From: Planctomycetota bacterium
GTDB lineage: Bacteria > Planctomycetota > SZUA-567 > H5-PLA8
NCBI GenBank assembly: GCA_023150555.1
Contig: JAKLKQ010000016.1
Span: 1-64,000 of the forward strand
Reading direction: 5' to 3'
DNA: 64,000 bases
The notes beneath the pieces are model-generated. The model was not told the DNA's origin. It saw only the letters and a list, made by a program, of their open reading frames with translations, and made no database searches. The translations under genes were made by a program, and so were the position numbers. Positions 8,475-17,032 of this stretch are shown here, one piece after another. Within the stretch, counting starts at the first letter, position 1, and every line of letters begins with the position of its first letter.

Positions 8475-10037
8475 TCAGTACGCCTTCGCCATCACGATGC
8501 GGTGCATTGACGGCTGGCCGGTGAGGATGCATTTGCCTTCGCCCTTGGCTTCGGCCGGGATCTGGTCCTCGAACGGAATGCAGCGCACGGAGGTCTTGAA
8601 GCGCTCGGCCAACTCGCCTTCCTGCTCGGCGTTGCCGGCCCAGTGCACCCAGGCGAAGCCGCCGCCCTCGTCGTTGAAGAATTTCTCGAAGTCGGCGATC
8701 GAGTCGATCACTCGTGTGCGTTTGGCGCGCATGGCCTTGGCGCGGTCCAGGAGCTGGCCCTGCATCTCGTCGAGGAGCTTCTTCACGGACGCAAGCGCCT
8801 CGGCGCGCGGCGGGAAGGTCTTCTTGCGTTTGCGCTGGTCCTGTTCGCTCTCGCCTTCCTGCTCGAGTACAAAGCGGCGCACCAGGCAGAGGCTGCCCTT
8901 CTCGATGTCCTTCGGCCCGATCTCGATGCGCAGGGGCACGCCCTTCATTTCCCATTCGTAGTACTTGGCGCCCGGATGCATGTCGCGGTCGTCGATCTTC
9001 ACGGTCAGGCCCTGCGCGCGCAGTTCGGCGGCTACCTTGTCGGACTCTTCCATGACCTTGGCCTTCTCGTCGTCCTTTCGGAAGATGGGCACGACGACGA
9101 CGTGGATCGGCGCGAGCTTCGGCGGACAGACGAGGCCGTTGTCGTCGCTGTGCGTCATGATCAGCCCGCCGATCAGGCGCGTGCTGACGCCCCAGCTCGT
9201 CGCGTAGACGTACTCGAGCTGGCCTTCCTTGTTGAGGAACTTCACGTCGGCGGACTTGGCGAAGTTCTGGCCCAGGTAGTGGCTGGTGCCGGCCTGCAGG
9301 GCCTTGCCGTCCTGCATCATGGCCTCGATGCAAAGGCTCTGCACGGCGCCGGGGAAGGTCTCGCCGGGCGACTTGGCGCCCTGGACGACGGGCATGGCCA
9401 TCACGTTCTCGGCGAAGTCGGCATAGACGCCCAGCATGCGGCGCGTCTCCTCGCGCGCCTCGGCTTCGCTGGCGTGCGCGGTGTGGCCTTCTTGCCACAG
9501 AAACTCGGCGGTACGCAGGAACAGCCGCGTGCGCATCTCCCAGCGGCAGACGTTGGCCCACTGGTTGATCAGCAGGGGCAGGTCGCGGTAGCTCTGGATC
9601 CAGTTCTTGTACTGGCTCCAGATGATCGTCTCGCTGGTGGGGCGGACGACCAGCGGTTCTTCGAGCTTCGATTCCGGATCGACGATGACCTCGCCGTCCT
9701 TGCTCATCAGGCGGTGGTGCGTGACGACGGCGCATTCCTTGGCGAACCCCGAGGCGTGCTTCTCCTCTTTCGTCAGGAAGCTGAGCGGAATGAAGAGCGG
9801 GAAGTAGGCGTTGACGTGGCCGGTGGCCTTGAAGCGGTCGTCGAGTTCGCGCTGCATCTTCTCCCAGATGGTGTAGCCGTGGGGGCGGATGACCATGCAG
9901 CCGCGCACGGCGCTGTTTTCGGCCAGTTCGGCGCGCTTGATGATGTCGAGGTACCACTGGCTGTAGTCCTGCGCGCGGGTGGCGATGCCTTCGTCCTTGC
10001 CGCCCTTGGCCTGCTTTTCCTGGTTCTGCTGCGCCAT
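8475..10037 (-). CDS. proS: prolyl-tRNA synthetase, archaeal/eukaryotic type
   Basis: The 520-residue class II synthetase charges tRNA(Pro). Motif 2 is visible as NVCRWEMRTRLFLRTAEFLWQEGHTAHA (split: VCRWEMRTRLFLRT, then EFLWQEGHTAH), the motif 3 region as VYATSWGVSTRLIGGLIMTH, and the anticodon domain as LAPIHVVVVPIF. There is no large editing insertion between motifs 2 and 3, and a C-terminal extension ends in MAKAY, as in archaeal-type ProRS. The ATG at 10037 (MAQQNQEKQAKG) has upstream GGAGAG and is preferred over the longer frame from 10106. It is divergent from the receiver-domain gene. Confidence 0.95.
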   Translation of the reverse strand: MAQQNQEKQAKGGKDEGIATRAQDYSQWYLDIIKRAELAENSAVRGCMVIRPHGYTIWEKMQRELDDRFKATGHVNAYFPLFIPLSFLTKEEKHASGFAKECAVVTHHRLMSKDGEVIVDPESKLEEPLVVRPTSETIIWSQYKNWIQSYRDLPLLINQWANVCRWEMRTRLFLRTAEFLWQEGHTAHASEAEAREETRRMLGVYADFAENVMAMPVVQGAKSPGETFPGAVQSLCIEAMMQDGKALQAGTSHYLGQNFAKSADVKFLNKEGQLEYVYATSWGVSTRLIGGLIMTHSDDNGLVCPPKLAPIHVVVVPIFRKDDEKAKVMEESDKVAAELRAQGLTVKIDDRDMHPGAKYYEWEMKGVPLRIEIGPKDIEKGSLCLVRRFVLEQEGESEQDQRKRKKTFPPRAEALASVKKLLDEMQGQLLDRAKAMRAKRTRVIDSIADFEKFFNDEGGGFAWVHWAGNAEQEGELAERFKTSVRCIPFEDQIPAEAKGEGKCILTGQPSMHRIVMAKAY

Positions 10038-10222
10038 CGTCCGAGCTCTCCTTTGAATGCGGTGCGGAGCCGATTGTGCGGGCACGAGGCGGGGATGCCA
10101 GCGCAAAACGACGCCGGCGGATTCACGAAAAATTTACGCGCCATAGGCGGCCGCTTCATGCCGGCGATGTAATCTGCGCGTGCCGGTGGTGGGCGGGAAG
10201 GCGTGTGGCTGCGGAGCGAACC

Positions 10223-10792
10223 ATGTCCCTGCGCGACGACCCGGACCCCGAACCTCCCGCCGCCCGCAGACGTTGCCTGCTGATCGTCGAGGACGAGCCC
10301 GACATCGCGTACTTCCTGGCGCACTGGCTGGAGCGCCGCGGGCTGCGCTCGGTCTGGGCCGGGTCGGTCCACGAGGCCCAACAGATGCTGCGCGACCTGG
10401 TCTTCATCGAGGCCCAGGTAGATGGGCTTCTGGCCGACTACCGCTTGCCCGATGCCACCGGCTGCCGCGTGGTCCAGGCGTTCATGGAGGAATTTCCTGG
10501 CCTGCCCGTCGCGCTGATGACCGCGTACCACGACATCGCGCTGAGCGTTTGGGTGCGGGCCCACGGCATCCCCCTCTTCCGCAAGCCCCTCGAACTGCCC
10601 GAACTCGAACGCTGGCTCGCCGGGCCGCCCGCAAAACCGTTGTCCCGCGAAGGGCGCGCGCGCAGCGGCGACATTCCCCGCGCCAGCCTGCGCGCACTGG
10701 TCGGCGACTATCCGCCGTCCCGCGCGCGCCGCGAACCCCCGGCCGCCGGATCGCGCGTGTCCTCCAGCGATCCCCGCGAACCCGCCCGATAG
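10223..10792 (+). CDS. single-domain response regulator (receiver) protein
   Basis: The 189-residue protein contains one receiver domain: acidic pocket IVEDEPD near residue 18, phosphoacceptor Asp in LLADYRLPD near 72, Thr in ALMTAYHD and Lys in LFRKPLELPEL. No DNA-binding or enzymatic output domain follows, only a 60-residue Pro/Arg-rich tail, so it probably acts through protein contacts. No histidine kinase lies nearby. The ATG at 10223 is chosen because the upstream 49 codons of the open frame are not receiver-like. Its 3' end overlaps the convergent AraC gene by 85 bp. Confidence 0.85.
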   Translation: MSLRDDPDPEPPAARRRCLLIVEDEPDIAYFLAHWLERRGLRSVWAGSVHEAQQMLRDLVFIEAQVDGLLADYRLPDATGCRVVQAFMEEFPGLPVALMTAYHDIALSVWVRAHGIPLFRKPLELPELERWLAGPPAKPLSREGRARSGDIPRASLRALVGDYPPSRARREPPAAGSRVSSSDPREPAR

Positions 10793-11724
10793 GCCCGTGG
10801 CGAGCGCCCCGTCACCCGCTTGAACGCCCTACTGAAGTGGTACGGATCGTCGTAGCCGTGCGCGGCGGCGATCTCGTGGATCTTGCGATCGCTCTCCGCC
10901 AGCGCCCGCGCGGCGGACTCGATGCGCCGCGCTTCCAGGTACGCACGCGGCGTCTGCCCCGTGGCGCGCTGGAAGGCCTCGCGGAAGGCCGTCAGGCCCA
11001 TCCCGGCACGCCACGCCAGCGTCTCGATGCCCGGGCGTTCGGGAACGCCCTCGGCGGTGGGCGCGTCGAGTTCGTCGAGCAGCGCGAGGATGCGAGGATC
11101 GACGGGCGAGCCTTGGTCTGCTCGTGTCGAGCCTTCGTGCTCCTCGGCCAGCGTGCGCACGGCCCAGCAGAGCGTCTCGGCGATCAGCAGCCGCGCGTGC
11201 GGCTCGGCGTGTGCGCGGCGCTGATACAAGCGCACCAGGGGCTCCAGGCGCGCGCGCCAGCGGTCGGGCTGGCGAACCTGCGTCACCAGTCCGATGGCCA
11301 GCGGCGGCTCCTCGCCCGGCTTGCCCATATGAAGGAGGAAGCGCGGGACGAACGCGAGCGGCTTGCGCGCGACGTCCTCAGTGCCGTGGCGCAGGTTGCG
11401 GAAGGCCGCCAGGCCGGGCTTGGCGTGGAAGTCGAAGTGCACAGCGATGTGCGCGCCGGGCTCGCTGGCCCATCCGTGCGTGAAGCCGGGCGGGATGAAG
11501 GCCACGCCGCCGGCCGGCACGTCCACGCTGCCGCCGTGAGGCCCCGACCAGATCCATGAATTTCCTTCGACCTGGAAGACCAGTTCGTAGTCGAGGATGT
11601 GGCGCAGGCGTGCGCGGTGCGAGGCGCTCTCCGGGCGCGCCACCGCAACGTGCGCCAGGCGCAGCCAGGGTGCCAGGGGCCGCGGGGGCAGGCGTAGGGG
11701 GGCGGTAGCCGGTGAAATATCCAT
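10708..11724 (-). CDS. AraC-family transcriptional regulator
   Basis: The 338-residue protein has an N-terminal cupin-like sensing half (VDVPAGGVAFIPPGFTHGW near residue 68, a typical beta-barrel His motif) and a C-terminal double helix-turn-helix, with WRAGMGLTAFREAFQRATGQ and then EIAAAHGYDDPYHFSRAFKR plus GRSPRAYRAG. AraC proteins usually activate an adjacent divergent gene when a small ligand binds the cupin. Here the divergent neighbour, 117 bp away, is a PhyH dioxygenase, so regulation of that gene is likely. The ATG at 11724 is preferred. The frame running on to 13698 is spurious. Confidence 0.92.
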   Translation of the reverse strand: MDISPATAPLRLPPRPLAPWLRLAHVAVARPESASHRARLRHILDYELVFQVEGNSWIWSGPHGGSVDVPAGGVAFIPPGFTHGWASEPGAHIAVHFDFHAKPGLAAFRNLRHGTEDVARKPLAFVPRFLLHMGKPGEEPPLAIGLVTQVRQPDRWRARLEPLVRLYQRRAHAEPHARLLIAETLCWAVRTLAEEHEGSTRADQGSPVDPRILALLDELDAPTAEGVPERPGIETLAWRAGMGLTAFREAFQRATGQTPRAYLEARRIESAARALAESDRKIHEIAAAHGYDDPYHFSRAFKRVTGRSPRAYRAGSRGSLEDTRDPAAGGSRRARDGG

Positions 11725-11841
11725 CTTTTTTCGCGCACCGATCCATGGTTCGGCGCACTTGTTCCTCGTATTGTCCAGGGACTGGAATCGAGCGCAAGCG
11801 AAAAGGCTCGATGGAAAATACATGAAACGGAGGCTTCGGCC

Positions 11842-12675
11842 ATGCTGCTGACCCAGGCGCAACTCGACGAATTCCACGTGCGCGGCTTCGTGAAGGGGCC
11901 CCGCATTCTCGACGACGCGGAGGTTGACAGGCTTCGCGACGAGATGCAGGCCGTGATGGAAGGCCGCACCAAGAACCAGCCCGTCCTCAACCGCAACATG
12001 CTGCAGGGCCGCACCGAGTACGGCGAGGCCAAGCCCACGGACAAGGTCGTCGTGCAGATCGTCAACATCTGGGAAGCGAGCGACGTGTTCCTGCAGCACG
12101 CCAGCCGCCCCGAACTGACCGAAGCCGTAGCGCGGCTGTGCAACAACGCCGAGATCCTGCGCATCTGGCACGACCAGATCCAGTTCAAGCCGCCCAAACA
12201 GGGCGGCCCCACCGGCTGGCACCAGGACTATCCGGCGTGGCCGGTGCTCGCGCCCGCCGACCTGGTCAGCGCCTGGGTCGCGCTCGACGACGCCGAGATC
12301 GACAACGGCGCGATGTGGATGGTGGCCGGCAGCCACCGTTGGGGCAAGGTGCCGCTGCAGAGCGGCCCGAACTTCGAGCCCGTCTACGACAAGGCGCTGC
12401 TGCCGGAAGGCGTCGAGGTCAAGGCCGAGCCGTTTACGATCAAGAAGGGGCAGGTCGGGTTCCACCATTGCATGACCTGGCACGGCTCGCCGGCCAATCT
12501 GAGCGACCGACCGCGCCGCGCCATCGCCGTGCACTACATGCCCGGCTACACGCTCTACGCGCCCGTCCGCCCGCACCCCGTGGAGAAGCACATCACGGTC
12601 AAGCCCGGCCAGCCGGTCGCCGGCGAGAAGTTCCCGGTCGTCTACGATCGCACGAAAGTCGCCGTTACGGCTTGA
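11842..12675 (+). CDS. phytanoyl-CoA dioxygenase (PhyH) family Fe(II)/2-oxoglutarate oxygenase
   Basis: The 277-residue double-stranded beta-helix protein has the HxD iron motif in GWHQDYPAW near residue 128 and the distal His/Arg region in HCMTWHGSPANLS...RRAIAVHYM near 213-233. PhyH enzymes hydroxylate small molecules using Fe(II), O2 and 2-oxoglutarate; bacterial members act on many metabolites and the substrate is not inferable. The gene has a strong ribosome site (aaacggaggc upstream of ATG) and is divergent from an AraC regulator, the usual arrangement of an inducible catabolic gene. A strong terminator follows at 12702. Confidence 0.9.
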   Translation: MLLTQAQLDEFHVRGFVKGPRILDDAEVDRLRDEMQAVMEGRTKNQPVLNRNMLQGRTEYGEAKPTDKVVVQIVNIWEASDVFLQHASRPELTEAVARLCNNAEILRIWHDQIQFKPPKQGGPTGWHQDYPAWPVLAPADLVSAWVALDDAEIDNGAMWMVAGSHRWGKVPLQSGPNFEPVYDKALLPEGVEVKAEPFTIKKGQVGFHHCMTWHGSPANLSDRPRRAIAVHYMPGYTLYAPVRPHPVEKHITVKPGQPVAGEKFPVVYDRTKVAVTA

Positions 12676-12701
12676 ACGGCGGATTCCTCTCGGGAGTACT
12701 C

Positions 12702-12731
12702 GGGGCCGGCAAAGAACGCCGGCCCCGTTTA
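12702..12731 (+). terminator. intrinsic terminator after the PhyH gene
   Basis: A perfect 9-bp stem, GGGGCCGGC (12702-12710) with GCCGGCCCC (12718-12726) around a 7-base loop, is followed by GTTTAATT. It lies 26 bp after the dioxygenase stop. The T run is short, so efficiency is uncertain. Confidence 0.75.
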
Positions 12732-12746
12732 ATTGCCGCGAGGTTG

Positions 12747-13616
12747 CTAGGTGCCTGCTTGTACCAGGGTGTCGGCGAGTTCGACCAGCCCGAAGTGCGC
12801 GGCGTCCGCATGCGGCATCGCGCGGTGTTCGGCCTTCAGCCACGCCGCCAGTTCCGGCTCGCGCGCCCATCCCATGTATTGTGCGTAGAGCGTCCGGCCG
12901 TTCGGCCCGCGCGCGCGACCTTCGCTGCCGCCCACGGCGCGGATTTCCGCGGCCTGCTCGGCCAGGTCCAACTTCAGCAGCACGGCGGGCGCGCCGTTCA
13001 CGCGCGGGCAGGGGCGTTCGGCGCCCTGCGTCTTGAAGAGCATCAACCTGCGGTAGAACGCGACGTGCCTCGGGTTGACCTCGATAATGAAGTCCGTGCC
13101 GCGCTCGATGCGCCGCGCATAGACCGAGATGAAGTTGAAGAGGTGCACGAGCAGGCGCTTGTTGTTGGCGTGCGCCTTGTCGATAGCCAGGCGTGTGACC
13201 TCGACCAGCCGGCGCCCTTCGCGGCGCAGTTCCGCCAATTCGTTCGGAAAGAGTTCGTCGCAAGGCAGGCCGCGCGGGCCGTCGAAGACAAGGGTGACCG
13301 TGCCCGCTGCCTCGCCGCGGTCGTCTTCGGCCAGCAGCGTCAGTGTCTTTGAGTCGGCGTCGTAGGGCGCGACGATCATCCTGCCGTCCTCCGCCGCATA
13401 GCCGCGTGCGAGGTATACGCGGTGCGCCAGCTCGTAGGCGCGTTCGCGCGTGGTACGATTCGCGGCGACGCGAATGACGTAGCCGGGGTTTTCGATCCCG
13501 TCCTTTGAAGCGAGCGGCCAGGCGCCCGCCGGGCGTTCGATGTCCTCGCGGATGGCGCGCAGCATCTGGCTGACGGCGGTGGGCCGGTGCAGGCGGAGCG
13601 GGCGGATCTCGGTCAT
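12747..13616 (-). CDS. FeeM-like N-acyl amino acid synthase (copy 1)
   Basis: The 289-residue protein matches the FeeM catalytic core, a GNAT-like fold related to LuxI-type autoinducer synthases. FeeM enzymes join an acyl-ACP fatty chain to an amino acid. Seen here are RERAYELAHRVYLARGYA near residue 56, LTLLAEDDRGEAAGTVTLVF, the Asp/Glu core LVEVTRLAIDKAH near 138, and FIIEVNPRHVAFYRRLMLF near 176. It resembles the protein at 63022-63906 along its whole length. It lies 95 bp downstream of, and on the same strand as, the two tandem sigma-factor genes, so it may be co-transcribed with them. A signalling role is inferred; family membership is well supported. Confidence 0.82.
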   Translation of the reverse strand: MTEIRPLRLHRPTAVSQMLRAIREDIERPAGAWPLASKDGIENPGYVIRVAANRTTRERAYELAHRVYLARGYAAEDGRMIVAPYDADSKTLTLLAEDDRGEAAGTVTLVFDGPRGLPCDELFPNELAELRREGRRLVEVTRLAIDKAHANNKRLLVHLFNFISVYARRIERGTDFIIEVNPRHVAFYRRLMLFKTQGAERPCPRVNGAPAVLLKLDLAEQAAEIRAVGGSEGRARGPNGRTLYAQYMGWAREPELAAWLKAEHRAMPHADAAHFGLVELADTLVQAGT

Positions 13617-13711
13617 GGCTGCGGCTCCTTTTCGGTCCGGCGTGGTTCTGCGTAGGGACGGAACTTCCCCCTGCGCTTCGCGTGGAGGCGCATTTCAAGC
13701 GGTGCGGTTGT

Positions 13712-15253
13712 TCACGGACTTCGTTTTTCGCCGCGAGCGACGTTTTGCCAGATAGAAGGCGGCACGGGCACGGCCGGCTTGGCGAGCGGCTTGCCCAGCG
13801 CCTTCTTGAGAGCTTCGATGTCCCTCAAGTTATCGGGCATCTCCGCTTCGCGAATCTCGCGGATGGACATTTCGAAGATGGCGACGTTCTCCAGGTTGAT
13901 GCAGATGGTCTCGCCGGGGTACGGCGCATCGTACTCGTACACCATCGTCGGCGTGTTGTGCACGGTGTGAATGATGTGCGAGCCCAAACAGTAAATGCTG
14001 GTTGCTATCGTAGCGTTGGTTCGGGTCTCGAGCGTCTTGAGCCAGCGTGCGTGAGCTACTACTTCCTTCTGCGTGAGCCAAAAGACCTCGATGCCGCCGC
14101 GGCCCATGGGCTTGCCCTTACTGTCGTATCTCGTGGTGAGCTGTCCTATCGCCGTGAGGATGAAAGGCTTCCCGTGCGGGGTCTTTGGCGGAAGGGCCAG
14201 GGCGGGTGCCTTGGTATCTGTATAGGGGGCGGTCATGCCGCCTCGGCCGTCTTGCCGGCGTTCCCAGAACCACGAGCCCTGCAGGATGCGGAAGTCTTCG
14301 CTGGGCCCGTCGGCGAAGGACCACTTCATGCTCAACGGCTCGTCCGTCTTGGCGTGGGCCGAATCTTCCGGTATCGGCGCCGGTTCTTGCTGCGCGGCCG
14401 CGGGCGCCGGCGCGTCCTCGCGGTTCAGCACGGCGACCATAGCAATGGCTCCGGCTGCCAGCGCGGCGCCCAGCATGAGGAGTCCGCCGCTGCTCTTTGC
14501 TGCGGCGCGCCGCGAGGCGTGCGAGAGCGCCTTTGCGCCGCCGGCGGCGTGCAGCGACAGGTGCGCGGCGACCTTCGCGTCCAGGCTGCCGGGCACGGGG
14601 CGGGCGGAGGTGATCACTTGGGCCAGGCCGTCGTCGCTCAGCAGCGGAGCCGCGGCGGCGAGTCCGGCCGACGCCAGGGTCGCGCGCAACCGTCCTACGG
14701 CCTCCGTGACGCGGTGGCTGACGGTGCGCTGCGGGATGTCCAGAACCTCGCCGATCTCGCGCTGGCTCATGCCGGCGCCGTAGTACAGCGCGATCAGCTG
14801 CCGGTCGGGCTCGTGCAGTTCCTCGAGCTTGCGGCCAAGCGCGCGCTGCAATTCGCCCTGCTCGACGGGATCCGGCGCGTCCAGCACGGGCGCGGAGTCG
14901 AGTTGGCGGTGGCGTTCCATCTTCGCGGTGTCCTTCTGTTTTTTGCGCATAAGCGTGATGCTCTCGCGGGCCACGATCCGCTTGAGCCAGCCCTGAGGGT
15001 TCCCGTCGCTGCGGACGTTGCGCGCCGAGAGCCACACGCGCAGCAGGGCCTCCTGCACGGCTTCTTCGGCCATCTCCGTGCGGCCGGTGATGTGCAGGGC
15101 CAGGTTGTAGACGGACCGCTGGTGGCGCTGGAAATAGATCTCGAAGGCCGCCCGGTCCTCACGGGCGATCGCGGCGAGCAGAACCATGTCGCTGCGCGGA
15201 TCCATTCCGGTGAGGCGCTCCTTCGTTCGGGCCTGGGCCGCCGAGACCGCCAT
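13712..15253 (-). CDS. membrane-tethered ECF sigma factor with C-terminal sensor domain (A)
   Basis: The 513-residue protein begins with a complete ECF sigma factor: sigma-2 near residues 25-105 (AEEAVQEALLRVWLSARNVR, GWLKRIVARES) and sigma-4 near 140-193 (LIALYYGAGMSQREIGEVLD, IPQRTVSHRV). It continues through a linker to one membrane helix near 257-276 (LLMLGAALAAGAIAMVAVL) and a roughly 230-residue outer domain with WSFADGPSEDFRILQGSWFW, probably a LamG/DUF1080-like beta sandwich. Topology predicts sigma inside and sensor outside, so release by proteolysis would be needed. The ATG at 15253 has AAGGAG six bases upstream. It is 43% or so like the next gene by eye, the result of tandem duplication. 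Confidence 0.9.
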   Translation of the reverse strand: MAVSAAQARTKERLTGMDPRSDMVLLAAIAREDRAAFEIYFQRHQRSVYNLALHITGRTEMAEEAVQEALLRVWLSARNVRSDGNPQGWLKRIVARESITLMRKKQKDTAKMERHRQLDSAPVLDAPDPVEQGELQRALGRKLEELHEPDRQLIALYYGAGMSQREIGEVLDIPQRTVSHRVTEAVGRLRATLASAGLAAAAPLLSDDGLAQVITSARPVPGSLDAKVAAHLSLHAAGGAKALSHASRRAAAKSSGGLLMLGAALAAGAIAMVAVLNREDAPAPAAAQQEPAPIPEDSAHAKTDEPLSMKWSFADGPSEDFRILQGSWFWERRQDGRGGMTAPYTDTKAPALALPPKTPHGKPFILTAIGQLTTRYDSKGKPMGRGGIEVFWLTQKEVVAHARWLKTLETRTNATIATSIYCLGSHIIHTVHNTPTMVYEYDAPYPGETICINLENVAIFEMSIREIREAEMPDNLRDIEALKKALGKPLAKPAVPVPPSIWQNVARGEKRSP

Positions 15254-15394
15254 CTTGGCTCCTTAAGAGGCTACGCACACCAGCTTCTCGTCAGAAAGTA
15301 TGGAAGCTGGGCGGCCTTGAGCCAAGGATTTCAGGATAAAATGGAGTTAACGCAATACCTTGTCAGTGATGAACTTATGACTTTTCGCTGGCCG

Positions 15395-16918
15395 CTAAGG
15401 TCGGCAAGCCTTCTCGGCTTGGGCCCAGAATTCGGGTACCGGCGGGAAGTGATTCGCCACCTTGAACCGCTCGTTGCCGAGTTGAGCCTTCAGAGCCTCG
15501 ATGTCGCGAAGCTTCTCGGGGACTTCGCTGAGTTCGATCTCGCGGAGCTGAATGTCCAGCAGGCCGAGGTTCTCGAGGTTCAAGCACAGGTATGCGCCAG
15601 GATAGTCCTTGTCGTATTCGTAGAGCAGCGTTGGCTTCCCGTCGAGATTGTGGATCACATGGCGCCCGACAAAGTAAGTTGTGGCTGTGTCCTCATTCAA
15701 CCGAAGCGGGAGCACGCCGCCCCAGATCCTGCGGGCGAGGTACTCGTCCTTGTCGAGCCAGGCGCACTCGATTCCGCTGCGTCCTTCGCGGCCGCGGTAG
15801 TTGACCTTGATCTTGAGCATGAACGGCCGGCGGGGTGGCGGCACGGGCAAGATCGCCAGAAGGGGATTCAGGAGCTGTGAGGACGGAACGGCCATCTCCC
15901 CGCGCTTGAGGGCCGGGACAAGTTTCCACGCCCAGTCACCTTGAAGACGAAGGATGTCGCTGGGGGGGCCTTCGGCGAAGGACCAGGACCTGTTCAGCGG
16001 CGCGGGCGCCGCGGTGGCGGGCAGCGGCATTGCGGTCTGATTGCTCGGCGGCTTTGCGGGTGGCGGCGAGAGCACCAGCATCGAGCCCAGGACCAACGCG
16101 GCAGCGCCGGCAAGGCCGAGGGCCAGCCACGCGCCGGTGCCCAACTTCGCGGCGGCCGTGCGCGTCGAATGCTCGGCTGCGCGCTGCGACAGCGATTTCG
16201 CGGCTTCCACGGCGTGCCGGCCCACGTGTTCTGCGACGCTTTCGCGCAAGCCGGGCGGGGCGGCGGGGCCCAAGGCGAGGGCTGCACGCAGGCCTTCGCC
16301 GCTTACCAGCGGCGCGGCGGCAGCCAGGCCGGCTTGCGCCAGGCTCGAGCGCAGCCGGCCGAGCGCCTCGTCGATTCGGTTGCTGACGGTGCGCTGCGGA
16401 ATGTCCAGGGCCTCGCCGATCTCGCGCTGGCTCATCCCGGCGGCGAAGTAGAGTGTCACCAGCTGGCGGTCGGCGTCGCGCAGTTCGCCGAGCTTCCTGA
16501 GCAGGGCGTGCCGCAGTTCGTCCTTTTCGGCCACATCTTCCATGTGGGGCGCGCGCGGGGGGTCGAGGTGCCGTTTGCGTTCCATCTTCTGCCGGTCCTT
16601 TTGCTTGCCGCGTGCGAGCGCAACGCTTTCACGCGCGACGATGCGCTTCAACCAGCCCTCGGCGTTGCCGTCCGCGCGGACGTTCTTCGCCGCCAGCCAC
16701 ACGCGCAGCAGGGCTTCCTGCACGGCTTCCTCCGCCATGTCCGCGCGTCCGGTCAGGTGGTAGGCGAGGCTGTAGGCGGTGTGCTGGTGGCGCTCGAAGT
16801 AGAGGTCGAAGGCGGCGCGATCGCCCCCGGCGATCGCTTCCAGCAGGTCGAAGTCGGTGCGGGCATCCATCCCGGCGGTGCACTCCTGGGCGGAAATCTC
16901 AATTCGTAATTCTAGCAT
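15395..16918 (-). CDS. membrane-tethered ECF sigma factor with C-terminal sensor domain (B)
   Basis: This 507-residue paralogue of the downstream gene has the same order: sigma-2 (FERHQHTAYSLAYHLTGRAD, EEAVQEALLRVWLAAKNVR), sigma-4 (LVTLYFAAGMSQREIGEALD), a membrane helix near 265-285 (GAWLALGLAGAAALVLGSML) and an outer domain beginning SWSFAEGPPSDILRLQGDWA and ending LREIELSEVPEKLRDIEALK, alignable with SIREIREAEMPDNLRDIEAL of copy A. The ATG at 16918 has GGAG seven bases upstream and places exactly 16 residues before MDA, as in copy A before MDP; a GTG at 16942 is the alternative. The two genes are 141 bp apart, same strand. Confidence 0.9.
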   Translation of the reverse strand: MLELRIEISAQECTAGMDARTDFDLLEAIAGGDRAAFDLYFERHQHTAYSLAYHLTGRADMAEEAVQEALLRVWLAAKNVRADGNAEGWLKRIVARESVALARGKQKDRQKMERKRHLDPPRAPHMEDVAEKDELRHALLRKLGELRDADRQLVTLYFAAGMSQREIGEALDIPQRTVSNRIDEALGRLRSSLAQAGLAAAAPLVSGEGLRAALALGPAAPPGLRESVAEHVGRHAVEAAKSLSQRAAEHSTRTAAAKLGTGAWLALGLAGAAALVLGSMLVLSPPPAKPPSNQTAMPLPATAAPAPLNRSWSFAEGPPSDILRLQGDWAWKLVPALKRGEMAVPSSQLLNPLLAILPVPPPRRPFMLKIKVNYRGREGRSGIECAWLDKDEYLARRIWGGVLPLRLNEDTATTYFVGRHVIHNLDGKPTLLYEYDKDYPGAYLCLNLENLGLLDIQLREIELSEVPEKLRDIEALKAQLGNERFKVANHFPPVPEFWAQAEKACRP

Positions 16919-17032
16919 CCTGGCGCTCCGGCTGCTCTCCACCGCTCATAGGAGCGCAGGAGGCGCCTGAGCCACCCAATCTCAAAGAAAAAAGAAACAT
17001 ATAACGTATTTTGCCGAAAGGGTTTGCGCGGT

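Noticed and set aside
10708-13698. A 996-residue minus-strand open frame
   Set aside because: Only its C-terminal third is the AraC regulator. The rest is the antisense of the PhyH gene and the out-of-phase shadow of FeeM copy 1, which have clear family matches.
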